The notes under the pieces were generated by a model, which worked only from the letters and a program-made list of their open reading frames with translations, was not told the DNA's origin and did no database searches. From CBDFHV01 sp965247705 (GTDB lineage Bacteria; Pseudomonadota; Alphaproteobacteria; Rhodospirillales; CAMCUA01): 24,043 nucleotides of DNA. Shown here one piece after another: positions 17,371 through 24,043 of this stretch; the stretch's first letter is position 1; the number at the start of each line of letters is the position of its first letter. The translations under genes and the position numbers were made by a program. The DNA lies in contig CBDFHV010000035.1 in the NCBI GenBank assembly GCA_965247705.1, positions 1 through 24,043 on the forward strand, written 5' to 3'.

Positions 17371-18021
17371 TCAGGCGGCCGCGTTCTGCATCGCGGCGGT
17401 CAGGTATCCCTCTACCACCCCCGTCAAGTCCGCCATGTTGTCGGTGAAGAAGTGGTCGGCGTCGTCGACGATCTGGTAGTCGATGGAGATGGTCTTCTGC
17501 AGGGACAATTTCTGGGCAAGCTTGTCCACCGAGGCCACCGGCACCATGGCGTCCTTGGCTCCATGGACCAGCAGTCCCGAAGCCGGGCACGGCGCCAGGA
17601 ACGTGAAGTCGTACTTGCTGGCCGGGGGCGATACGGAAATGAAGGCCCCGATCTCCGGCCGCCGCATCATCAACTGCATGCCGATCCAAGCGCCGAAGGA
17701 AAACCCGGCGATCCAGCAGGTGGCCGCGTTCGGATTGTAAGCCTGCATCCAGTCGAGGGCGGAGGCGGCGTCGCTCAATTCCCCCGTACCATTGTCGAAA
17801 ACCCCCTGGGAGCGGCCGACGCCGCGGAAATTGAACCGCAGCACCGAAAAGCCCCGCTTGACGAAGATCTGATAGAGACCCAGCACGATCCGGTTGTTCA
17901 TCGTCCCCCCGTAACGGGGATGGGGGTGCAGAAGCAGGGCAATGGGCGCGTTGGGATCCTTGGTGTGGTGGTAGCGGCCCTCGAGGCGGCCGTCCGGTCC
18001 GTTGAAAATCACTTCAGGCAT
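17371..18021 (-). CDS. Small alpha/beta hydrolase (COG2945-like)
   Basis: A 216-residue soluble hydrolase with a likely Ser-Asp-His triad: S108 in the nucleophile elbow AGFSFGAW, D157 in VHGAKDAMVP and H190 in DDADHFF. The oxyanion-hole region is LLHPHPRYGGTMNN (30-43), which is characteristic of this small group. No signal peptide, so cytoplasmic. The substrate is not known; relatives are annotated only as dienelactone-hydrolase-like or X-Pro-peptidase-like. I prefer ATG 18021 to a GTG 12 bp upstream, though neither has a clear ribosome-binding site. It diverges from iscR, with a 370-bp spacer holding the promoter region. Confidence 0.88.
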   Translation of the reverse strand: MPEVIFNGPDGRLEGRYHHTKDPNAPIALLLHPHPRYGGTMNNRIVLGLYQIFVKRGFSVLRFNFRGVGRSQGVFDNGTGELSDAASALDWMQAYNPNAATCWIAGFSFGAWIGMQLMMRRPEIGAFISVSPPASKYDFTFLAPCPASGLLVHGAKDAMVPVASVDKLAQKLSLQKTISIDYQIVDDADHFFTDNMADLTGVVEGYLTAAMQNAAA

Positions 18022-18058
18022 GGTGGCTTGCACGCTGAGAATGAGAGGTTTGGGAAAA

Positions 18059-18081
18059 TGTCCGACAAATCGACTCGGACA
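18059..18081. promoter_or_regulatory. Perfect 7-bp inverted repeat upstream of the hydrolase gene
   Basis: TGTCCGA (18059-18065) and TCGGACA (18075-18081) are separated by 9 bp. It lies 38 bp from the hydrolase start and about 50 bp before the candidate iscR -35 box, in the shared 18022-18391 spacer. It could be an operator for either gene. No regulator can be named from the sequence. Confidence 0.4.
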
Positions 18082-18129
18082 AAGCTGTCGCCAATGGGCT
18101 AACCAAATCCGGGAAGGAGGTGCTCAAAC

Positions 18130-18158
18130 TTGATGACCGTTGTCAGACTTCATATATA
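18130..18158 (+). promoter_or_regulatory. Candidate sigma-70 promoter for iscR and the desulfurases
   Basis: TTGATG (18130-18135), a 17-bp spacer and TATATA (18153-18158) form a good -35/-10 pair in an AT-rich patch of otherwise GC-rich DNA. It points toward iscR and implies an untranslated leader of about 225 nt. No clear E. coli-like IscR box was found around it. Confidence 0.5.
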
Positions 18159-18190
18159 CCAATTCACGCGGAGTTTGAAGCACTGCGGAC

Positions 18191-18206
18191 CGGCCGGAAC
18201 CGGCCG
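18191..18206. promoter_or_regulatory. GC-rich inverted repeat in the iscR leader
   Basis: CGGCCGG (18191-18197) and CCGGCCG (18200-18206) are exact complements separated by AA. This falls about 25-40 nt after the expected transcription start, where a DNA-bound repressor or an RNA stem could act. There is no T-run, so it is not an ordinary terminator. Confidence 0.35.
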
Positions 18207-18391
18207 ATCGCCAACCGTCACAACGTTTGCAGGTCCCATACATAGGGATAAGTCCTGAGTTCTCAAGAGGGTGTGGGGAACGTGACACGGAGAATTCGAC
18301 TTTCCGGGCCGGCTATCGCCAGTGGTTGGATCGACCAAGAATTCCGTGCCGGGCAGGTCTGCCAGGGGTGCGAAGCAAGGGGGACGCAGCC

Positions 18392-18865
18392 GTGAGACTA
18401 AGCACCAAGGGTCGTTACGCGGTCATGGCGATGGTCGATTTGGCCATCCAAAGCGACGGCTCGCCCATTGCCCTGGCCGACGTCGCCAAACGCCAGGACA
18501 TCTCGCTATCCTACCTGGAACAGCTGTTCGCCAAGCTTCGGCGCGGCGGTCTGGTGCATAGCGCGCGCGGACCGGGAGGCGGCTACCGGCTGGCGCGGGA
18601 GGGGAACAACATTCGGGTGGCCGACATCATCATGGCGGTGGACGAACCCATCAAGGCCACCCGTTGCACGCCCGGTTCTCCCTTGGGATGCACCCGGTCC
18701 CAGGGGCGCTGCCAGACCCACGATCTGTGGGAGGAACTGGGCCAGCACATATACCAGTTCCTCAGTTCCGTATCCCTGGCCGATGTCTGCGACCGCCGGG
18801 TCCTGGGCCGCAGCGGCCTGTTGCACCAGCAAGAGCGGATGCCGGAAATCGCCGCCGCCGAATAA
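18392..18865 (+). CDS. iscR: Rrf2-family Fe-S cluster regulator IscR
   Basis: Represses or activates Fe-S assembly genes according to whether it holds a [2Fe-2S] cluster. The 157-residue protein starts at GTG 18392 (MRLSTKGRYAVMAMVDLA), preceded by a GGGG stretch; an open frame running upstream to 18227 has no homology. The winged helix-turn-helix covers about 1-65, with recognition helix SLSYLEQLFAKLRRGG and wing SARGPGGGYRLAR. Cluster ligands appear to be C92, C100, C107 and H110 (C-x7-C-x6-C-x2-H), slightly wider than the C92/C98/C104/H107 spacing in E. coli. It heads an operon with two desulfurases, the first starting 22 bp after its stop, and is probably autoregulated. Confidence 0.94.
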   Translation: MRLSTKGRYAVMAMVDLAIQSDGSPIALADVAKRQDISLSYLEQLFAKLRRGGLVHSARGPGGGYRLAREGNNIRVADIIMAVDEPIKATRCTPGSPLGCTRSQGRCQTHDLWEELGQHIYQFLSSVSLADVCDRRVLGRSGLLHQQERMPEIAAAE

Positions 18866-18887
18866 TCGCCAGCCCGGGTCCGCCGGC

Positions 18888-20000
18888 ATGAAAACGGTAA
18901 CCTACCTCGATCACAACGCGACTTCGCCCCTGCGCCCCGCGGCGCGCGAGGCCTTGCTGGCGGCCCTCGAGTCCGGGGGCAATCCATCCTCCGTCCACGG
19001 GACCGGTCGCGGGGCCCGCCGGCGCCTGGAGGATGCGCGAGAGGCCGTCGCCGTCGCCGTCGGCGCGGCGCCGGCCCAGGTGGTCTTCACCAGCGGCGGC
19101 AGCGAGGCCAACGCCCTCGCCATAGGCTGCGCCGAGGGGGAGCGCGTCTTCGTTTCCGCGGTCGAGCATCCCTCGGTCCTCGCGGCACGTGCGGAAATCG
19201 TCACCCTGCCCGTGGACCGGTACGGCGTCGTGGACTTGGCGGCCCTCGACGGCTTGCTGGCCGAAACGGGCGGGGCGGCATTGGTGTCCGTCATGGCCGC
19301 CAACAACGAGACCGGGGTGCTGCAACCGATCGCCCATGTGGCGGAGATCGCGCGGCGCCACGGGGCGCGGGTTCACTGCGACGCCGTTCAGGCCCTGGGT
19401 CGCGTCCCCCTCGACCTGCCGGCCCTGGGCATCCACATGCTGAGCCTGTCGGCCCACAAGGTGGGCGGCGCCCCGGGCGTCGGCGCCCTGGTCTTGGCCG
19501 ACGGGGAAGATGTGGCGCCCCTGATCCGCGGCGGCGGCCAGGAACGGGGCCGCCGCGCGGGAACCGAGAACGTGCCCGCCATCGCCGCCTTCGGCGCGGC
19601 GGCGGCCGAGATCGCCCAAACCGACGACGAGGCGGCCCGACTGGCGTCCTTGCGTGACGAACTGGAGCGCCGGTTGGGGGAATTGAACCCGGACATCGAG
19701 ATCTTCGCCTCGGGCGTCCCCAGGCTGGCCAATACCTCGTGCTTCGCCCTACCGGACTTGAGCGCCGAGACCGCCCTCATGGCGCTCGACCTGCGGGGCG
19801 TGGCCGTGAGCTCGGGATCCGCCTGCTCCTCGGGCAAGGTGGGCCCCAGCCACGTGCTGGCCGCCATGGGCGTGCCGCAGGCTCTGGCCCGCGGCGCCCT
19901 TCGTGTTAGCTTGGGCTGGTCGACGATGGAGGACGATATCGAACGGTTCACCACCGCTTGGACCGCTGTTGCCGCCGGCGTCCGATCCCGGGCCGCGTGA
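18888..20000 (+). CDS. Cysteine desulfurase, first of a tandem pair (NifS/IscS-like)
   Basis: PLP enzyme that takes sulfur from cysteine, leaving alanine, and carries it as a persulfide for Fe-S cluster building. The 370-residue class V aminotransferase fold has H94 stacking on PLP, D165 in HCDAVQA, the Schiff-base lysine K191 in SLSAHKVGG and the sulfur-carrying C313 in SSGSACSSGKVGPSHVL. The NETG motif (140-143) is present. Its HCDAVQALGRVPLD and GGQERGRRAGTENV stretches are standard. It overlaps or abuts the next gene (a GTGA overlap at 19997-20000 is possible), so the two are co-transcribed and perhaps coupled. The pair is only moderately similar, so it is not a recent duplication. Confidence 0.93.
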   Translation: MKTVTYLDHNATSPLRPAAREALLAALESGGNPSSVHGTGRGARRRLEDAREAVAVAVGAAPAQVVFTSGGSEANALAIGCAEGERVFVSAVEHPSVLAARAEIVTLPVDRYGVVDLAALDGLLAETGGAALVSVMAANNETGVLQPIAHVAEIARRHGARVHCDAVQALGRVPLDLPALGIHMLSLSAHKVGGAPGVGALVLADGEDVAPLIRGGGQERGRRAGTENVPAIAAFGAAAAEIAQTDDEAARLASLRDELERRLGELNPDIEIFASGVPRLANTSCFALPDLSAETALMALDLRGVAVSSGSACSSGKVGPSHVLAAMGVPQALARGALRVSLGWSTMEDDIERFTTAWTAVAAGVRSRAA

Positions 20001-20008
20001 GCGCGGAC

Positions 20009-21202
20009 ATGGCCGGCGACACGATCTACCTGGACAACCAGGCCACCACGCCCACCGACCCCCGGGTGGTAACGGCCATGCTGCCCTTCTTCGGCGCCCG
20101 GTTCGGCAATCCCCATTCGACCAGCCACCGGGTCGGCGCCGATGCCGCGGCGGCGGTGGAGTCGGCGCGGGCGCAAGTGGCGTCGCTGATCGGCGCCGAG
20201 CCCCGCGAGATTGTCTTCACCTCCGGCGCCACCGAGGCCAACAACCTGGCCATCAAGGGCGCCGCCCGCTTCCACGCCGGGCGCAAGGCCCACTTGATCA
20301 CCTTCGCCACGGAGCACAAGTGCGTCCTCGAATCCGCTCGCCGCATGGAGGAGGAGGGCTACCGGGTGACGGTGCTGCCCGTGGGCGCCGACGGCATCGT
20401 GGACCCGGACGGGGTGGCCGCGGCCATCACCGAGGAAACCCTGCTGGTCTCCCTGATGGCGGTCAACAACGAGATCGGCGTTATCCAGCCCATCGCCGAG
20501 GTGGGCGCCCTGTGCCGGGCGCGGGGCGTCTACCTACATACCGACGCCGCCCAGGCGGTGGGCAAGTTGCCCCTCGACGTGAACGCCATGGGTATCGATT
20601 TGCTGAGCCTGTCGGGTCACAAGGTCTACGGGCCCAAGGGCATCGGGGCGCTTTACGTGCGCCGCCGCCCCCGGGTACGCCTGCGGGCCGAGATCGACGG
20701 CGGCGGGCAGGAGCGGGGCCTGCGCTCCGGCACCCTGCCGGCGCCGCTCTGCGCCGGCCTGGGCGAGGCTTGCGCCATTGCCGGGGCCGAGATGGCCGGC
20801 GAGGCGGAACGCCTGACCGCCCAGCGCGGACGCCTGTGGGCGGCCTTTCAGGATGGCTTGGCGGACGTGCGCCTCAACGGTTGTGCGCGCCGCCGCGTTG
20901 CCGGCAACCTCAACATTTCCATCCCCGGCATCCGTGCCCAGGACCTGATCGCCGCCGTGCCCGAAATCGCCGTCTCCACCGGGTCGGCCTGCACGTCGGC
21001 CTCCGTGGAGCCCTCCTACGTGCTGCGGGCCATCGGCCTCAGCGACGCCGCGGCCGATTGCTCACTCCGCATCGGCCTCGGCCGCTTCACCACTGAAGGA
21101 GAAGTAGACCAAGCGGCGGCGCGTCTGGTGGCCGCGGCGCGGGGTCTGCGGGGATCCGATGCCATACGACAGCTGTCGGCCGCGGCCGTTACGGACGACT
21201 GA
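20009..21202 (+). CDS. Cysteine desulfurase, second of a tandem pair (IscS-like)
   Basis: A 397-residue PLP-dependent desulfurase close to IscS. Key residues are H103 in TEHKCVLES, D179 in HTDAAQAVGK, K205 in SLSGHKVYGPKGIGALYVRR and the active C328 in STGSACTSASVEPSYVL. ATG 20009 gives MAGDTIYLDNQATTP; an in-frame GTG at 19997, overlapping the previous stop as GTGA, would add four residues and cannot be excluded. In related bacteria a desulfurase in this position is followed by sufB, sufC and sufD. Here the next 92 bp are non-coding and the next genes are on the other strand, so the sulfur acceptor must be encoded elsewhere or has been lost. Confidence 0.93.
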   Translation: MAGDTIYLDNQATTPTDPRVVTAMLPFFGARFGNPHSTSHRVGADAAAAVESARAQVASLIGAEPREIVFTSGATEANNLAIKGAARFHAGRKAHLITFATEHKCVLESARRMEEEGYRVTVLPVGADGIVDPDGVAAAITEETLLVSLMAVNNEIGVIQPIAEVGALCRARGVYLHTDAAQAVGKLPLDVNAMGIDLLSLSGHKVYGPKGIGALYVRRRPRVRLRAEIDGGGQERGLRSGTLPAPLCAGLGEACAIAGAEMAGEAERLTAQRGRLWAAFQDGLADVRLNGCARRRVAGNLNISIPGIRAQDLIAAVPEIAVSTGSACTSASVEPSYVLRAIGLSDAAADCSLRIGLGRFTTEGEVDQAAARLVAAARGLRGSDAIRQLSAAAVTDD

Positions 21203-21294
21203 CGGCGTTCTCGAGGGCTAAGTCGAGTTCACCTGGCTGATTCTTCGTAGTGGACGCCATTGTGGCGAATCACTCCCGTATCAGGCAACAAACG

Positions 21295-21519
21295 CTATTC
21301 GAAGGTCGCAATACGCGGATTGGAATAGGGTCCCTCCACGCCTGGTGCCGGCGTTGTCGCCTCGACGCGGATGGCAAAGAGATTTTTAGCGGGGTCGACC
21401 GGGCAGACCCCGAACGCTGGGTCAAGCTTGTCCACGACCACACCCGCCGCACGGGCCGCCTCGGCGAGTCCGGGCTTGCCCGAGGGGATGCGTACAGTGC
21501 AAAGGACGTAGTCGGTCAC
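21295..21519 (-). CDS. Small conserved-looking protein next to the S8 protease, function unknown
   Basis: I do not recognise this 74-residue ORF. It starts at GTG 21519, 35 bp after the protease stop, on the same strand, with only a weak GAG ribosome-binding site; the frame stays open upstream to the protease end. It is soluble, with no signal peptide or membrane segment. The sequence looks like a beta-alpha-beta unit: TDYVLCTVRIPSG, then a helix GLAEAARAAGVVVDKL, then a strand NLFAIRVEA. Small domains of this general layout serve as propeptide-like inhibitors or chaperones of subtilisins, which would fit the neighbour, but that is inference from position and predicted fold only. Confidence 0.5.
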   Translation of the reverse strand: MTDYVLCTVRIPSGKPGLAEAARAAGVVVDKLDPAFGVCPVDPAKNLFAIRVEATTPAPGVEGPYSNPRIATFE

Positions 21520-22302
21520 GAATACTCGATCACGCAGTGCCGCGTTGGTCCGACCTAAGAAAAACCCAGATCCTGGGCCACCCTAGTCGGACGAATGATA
21601 CCATGGCCGAAGTCTTCGGACCATCCTTGCCCGCCATCCGGACGGTCGGCATTCCGTCGCACCGCGTCCCGCAATGCCGACGGCGGCGTCGCATTCGGGC
21701 CAATACGCGTGCGCAAGCTGGCAACGGCGCCGGCGGCCACGGGACAGGCGGCGGAAGTTCCCGTGTCCGGCGCGGATCGGCCACTTGCCGCCGATCCGAG
21801 GAAGTGAGTGTATGCGCTGATATCGGGCTTGTCGTTGTTTAGCATTCCGGGTCCTTGCGACGAGTAGCAAACACGGTCCTCATTGACGTCAACGCCAGCG
21901 ACGGAAAGAACGTTCGGATGGCTGTTGGCCCCGGAGATAACGTGGGTGTGGACCGTTCCTTGGTCATCGCGGCATCTGCCGTCGGGGCAGTCCGATCCGC
22001 AGTTCCCGGCGGCGAATATGATATCGGCTTCGGCCCTCGCCAAGCTGGCAACTTGACGGTTGAATGGATGGCCAGGGTTATCGCCGTACCGGCCCGGCCT
22101 GCCCGGCGCAAAGTCCCAGGAAGGGTTGTACATGCCCCAGCTGTTACTCACGACAAGGGCGCGGTACGCGCGCTGAGCAAGCGGTTTCGACAATTCCGTT
22201 AGCAACACCCCGTAGGCGAGGATGGCGTCGCTAAGCAGACCGTCCATGACCGAGCCTCCCCGGCGTTGGCTTTGCAGAACGGGAAAATCCAGGAGCGTCG
22301 CC

Positions 22303-22306
22303 CTAG
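22303..22306. repeat. Target-site duplication of the second IS1380 element (low-coordinate copy)
   Basis: CTAG, identical to 23913-23916. One copy is needed to restore the protease frame as CCT AGG. Confidence 0.85.
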
Positions 22307-23912
22307 TCCGGATTTGTCACGAACGTTTCTAAAGTAACGGTTTTTGTTGTCTTGGTGGCGTTTTCGGATTGCGTTGAGGGCGCTTTGGCCGGTTGCGGGG
22401 CATCGCGGCGGCCTGGCCGCGTTTCGTGGACGGTTTTGGCGGTTTCGAGGCATGCTGAATGGTGCGCTGTCGCTGCGCGTGACGGGGCTTGTGTTGTCTT
22501 GGCGGCGGTCTATCCGGGCTTGAGCCGTGCGGCGGCGAGATGGAACAGGGCCTTGTCCGGGCAGGCGGTCGATAGATGCAGGCGGACGCGCCGTGTGTTG
22601 CGGATGACGACGGCGCCGATGTTCAGCAGCTTGAGGCGGATGGTGCCGGCCTGGGCGCGGGCCATGTCGGTGCGCTGGAGGGCGAGGCGGCGGATCGCCT
22701 CGATCAGGCTGTAGGCGAGCGACGCGGCGATCAGGCGGAACTGGTTGGGCCACCAGTCGTGACACGAGGTGCGGTCGGCGAACAGGTCGAGCTGCTGTTC
22801 CTTGATGCGGTTTTCCATCTCGCCACGCTGGCAGTAGAGGCGGTCGTAAAGCGACCGGCCGTCGCCTTCGAGGTTGGTCACTACATAGCGCGGGTTGGCG
22901 CCCTTGGCGCCGTGCTCGAGGCGCGCGATCACGCGGCGGCGCCTGGTCCATGTCTTGGCGCCGTAGCGGAGTTCGGCGAACAGGCGCTGCTTCTCGCCGT
23001 TGTGCCGATACGCCGCCTCGGCCGCGGCCATCGCCGGCTCGGCATCCCGGTTGAGGCGCGCGTTCTTGGCCAGGCCGACGATGTAGCCGACATCATGGCG
23101 CTCGCACCACGACAGCATCTTGTGCCGGCAGAAGCCTGAATCGGCGCGCAGGATGATGCGCACATCCGGCCAGACCTCTCGTAAACGCCCGACCAACAGG
23201 GCCAGGATCGCCCAGGCATGCTTGGCGCCATCGACGTTCGACGGCCTCAGGTAGCTGACCAAAAGGCGGTCGCCGCAAAAGACATAGAGCGGCAGGAAGC
23301 AGTAGTGATCGTAATAGCCATGGAAGAAGCGCCCCACCTGGTGCCCATGCACCGCATCGTCGGTGGCGTCGAAGTCCAGCACCAGCTCCTTCGGCGCCCG
23401 ATCGAACGCGGCGATGAAGGCCTCGACCATGGACACATGCGCCGCCCACGCCCAGGCCCGGTCCGCCGCCCGATCAAGCCGGCCGACGGTCGACGGGCTG
23501 GCAAGACGCCGGTCGCGCCCGACCGCCGTCTGCAGCGCCAGGTCGTCGCGCAAACCGGCATGGTCATTGACGTCTTCGTGGCCCAGCGCGATCGCGTACA
23601 CCCGCTGGCGCAGCAACGCCACAAGCCGGTGCGCCACCTTGCCCGCCTGGCGCCCGTCGTCGAGCCGGCGCGCCAAGCCCGACAGCAAGCCGAGCCGGCG
23701 GTCCGCTAAAGCCAGAAGCGGCGCCCCGCCGTGCGACGAGATATCGCCGCCGGCAAAATCCGCCTCGACCCGACGACCGCAACAGCGTGGAAATTCGATC
23801 TTCGAAAGGGTACAATCCGTCACCGCCGTTCCCCTGCGTTTGACACAGTCTAAGCACCTGAATCATAACGCATATTAGGGGGCGGCGGTGACCTTTTCGT
23901 GAATCTTTCGGG
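22307..23912 (-). mobile_element. Complete IS1380-family insertion sequence, 1606 bp
   Basis: The ends are imperfect inverted repeats, TCCGGATTTGTCACGAA at 22307 and CCCGAAAGATTCACGAA on the opposite strand from 23912, matching at 11 of 17 positions. A perfect 4-bp CTAG duplication flanks it. It carries one intact transposase. Downstream of the transposase stop, 22307-22509 is non-coding. The element lies in the same orientation as the protease gene it interrupts. Confidence 0.88.
22510..23823 (-). CDS. IS1380-family DDE transposase, different from the first copy
   Basis: A 437-residue intact transposase. The N-terminus carries the family stretch VEADFAGGDISSHGGAPLLALADRR in a GC-rich variant. 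Acidic catalytic residues fit LDFDATDDAVHG (about 149-160), D228 in LRADSGFCRH and E337 in QRGEMENRIKEQQLD. The SCHDWWPNQFRLIAASLAYSL segment near 350-370 matches the corresponding part of the first transposase. The proteins share the family plan but differ at most positions by eye, so they belong to different IS species. The C-terminus has a basic STACPDKALFHLAAARLKPG tail. Upstream, 23824-23912 holds a possible -10 box TATGAT but no convincing -35. Confidence 0.92.
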   Translation of the reverse strand: MTDCTLSKIEFPRCCGRRVEADFAGGDISSHGGAPLLALADRRLGLLSGLARRLDDGRQAGKVAHRLVALLRQRVYAIALGHEDVNDHAGLRDDLALQTAVGRDRRLASPSTVGRLDRAADRAWAWAAHVSMVEAFIAAFDRAPKELVLDFDATDDAVHGHQVGRFFHGYYDHYCFLPLYVFCGDRLLVSYLRPSNVDGAKHAWAILALLVGRLREVWPDVRIILRADSGFCRHKMLSWCERHDVGYIVGLAKNARLNRDAEPAMAAAEAAYRHNGEKQRLFAELRYGAKTWTRRRRVIARLEHGAKGANPRYVVTNLEGDGRSLYDRLYCQRGEMENRIKEQQLDLFADRTSCHDWWPNQFRLIAASLAYSLIEAIRRLALQRTDMARAQAGTIRLKLLNIGAVVIRNTRRVRLHLSTACPDKALFHLAAARLKPG

Positions 23913-23916
23913 CTAG
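23913..23916. repeat. Target-site duplication of the second IS1380 element (high-coordinate copy)
   Basis: CTAG, exact partner of 22303-22306. Confidence 0.85.
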
Positions 23917-24043
23917 GCGCACAAACAAGGGCGTCATACGCACACATGGTGCCGTGCCCCACTGGAAAATGACCGGGCTCGGCGGAAGTCGGTGGCTTCC
24001 AGAACACGGTGGCATCGAGACTGGCCGCCGCGCCACGGTCGCG

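Larger units (their letters stand above)
21555..24043 (-). pseudogene. S8 (subtilisin-like) serine protease split by an IS1380 element; N-terminus beyond the window
   Basis: The rebuilt reading frame enters at the right edge, covers GHFPVGHGTMCAYDALVCAP (catalytic His in GHGT, near 23960), is interrupted at 23916, and resumes at 22306 as RATLLDFPVLQ. It then shows VVSNSWGM, IIFAAGN with the oxyanion Asn, and the catalytic Ser in GTSAACPVAAGA, ending at 21555. Joining GTT TGT GCG CCT AG to G GCG ACG CTC across a single CTAG keeps frame. The catalytic Asp lies beyond the window. A cysteine-rich loop GNCGSDCPDGRC after the oxyanion Asn is unusual and could form disulfides. The separated 3' part (ATG at 22247) lacks His and Asp and cannot be an active protease. 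Confidence 0.88.

Noticed and set aside
21203..21294. Rho-independent terminator after the desulfurases
   Set aside because: CGCCA-TTG-TGGCG near 21255 forms only a 5-bp stem and has no T-run.
1..24043. CRISPR array, tRNA or rRNA genes
   Set aside because: No regularly spaced repeats, cloverleaf-like segments or rRNA stretches were seen by eye.

Overview
The window is GC-rich DNA from an alphaproteobacterium, most likely Rhodospirillales-like. This rests on a recognisable chromosomal gene set (glnE-bcp, a long AsmA/YhdP-type gene, tyrS/anmK, iscR followed by two cysteine desulfurases), on alphaproteobacterial-looking protein sequences and on high GC. No rRNA, tRNA or CRISPR array was seen. 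The species cannot be named from the sequence.

Left accessory end (1-5710). Two minus-strand genes are broken by mobile DNA. The upstream one (5332 to 1732) encoded a class III nucleotidyl cyclase joined through one transmembrane helix to a periplasmic ABC-type solute-binding domain. It carries a 91-bp MITE-like insertion after codon 9, a 1-nt frameshift and a complete IS1380-family element. Removing these leaves exactly 634 codons. The downstream gene (1643 to beyond the left edge) encoded a secreted GH37 trehalase with a calcium-loop motif like that of fungal neutral trehalase. It has an identical MITE copy, in the opposite orientation, in its signal peptide, plus two compensating 1-nt frameshifts. 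A remnant of an FMN-dependent alpha-hydroxy-acid dehydrogenase lies next to prfB.

Core (5831-21202). The order is prfB (with its programmed +1 frameshift), convergent fliL, bcp and glnE (overlapping ATGA), a divergent 1222-aa AsmA/YhdP-like gene, convergent tyrS, divergent anmK, a convergent small alpha/beta hydrolase, then iscR and two cysteine desulfurases. The sufBCD genes that usually follow are absent; the cluster stops at 21202.

Right accessory end (21295-24043). A 74-aa ORF and an S8 (subtilisin-like) protease lie on the minus strand. The protease is split by a second, different IS1380-family element between its His and Ser motifs. Joining the two halves across one CTAG restores the frame.

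All four insertions sit at CTAG, or at CTAG/TTAG with one mismatch, and each host gene can be rebuilt by removing the element plus one target copy. The most unusual item is the cyclase / transmembrane / solute-binding architecture next to a trehalase, which suggests a lost or switched-off sugar-sensing cyclic-nucleotide module.
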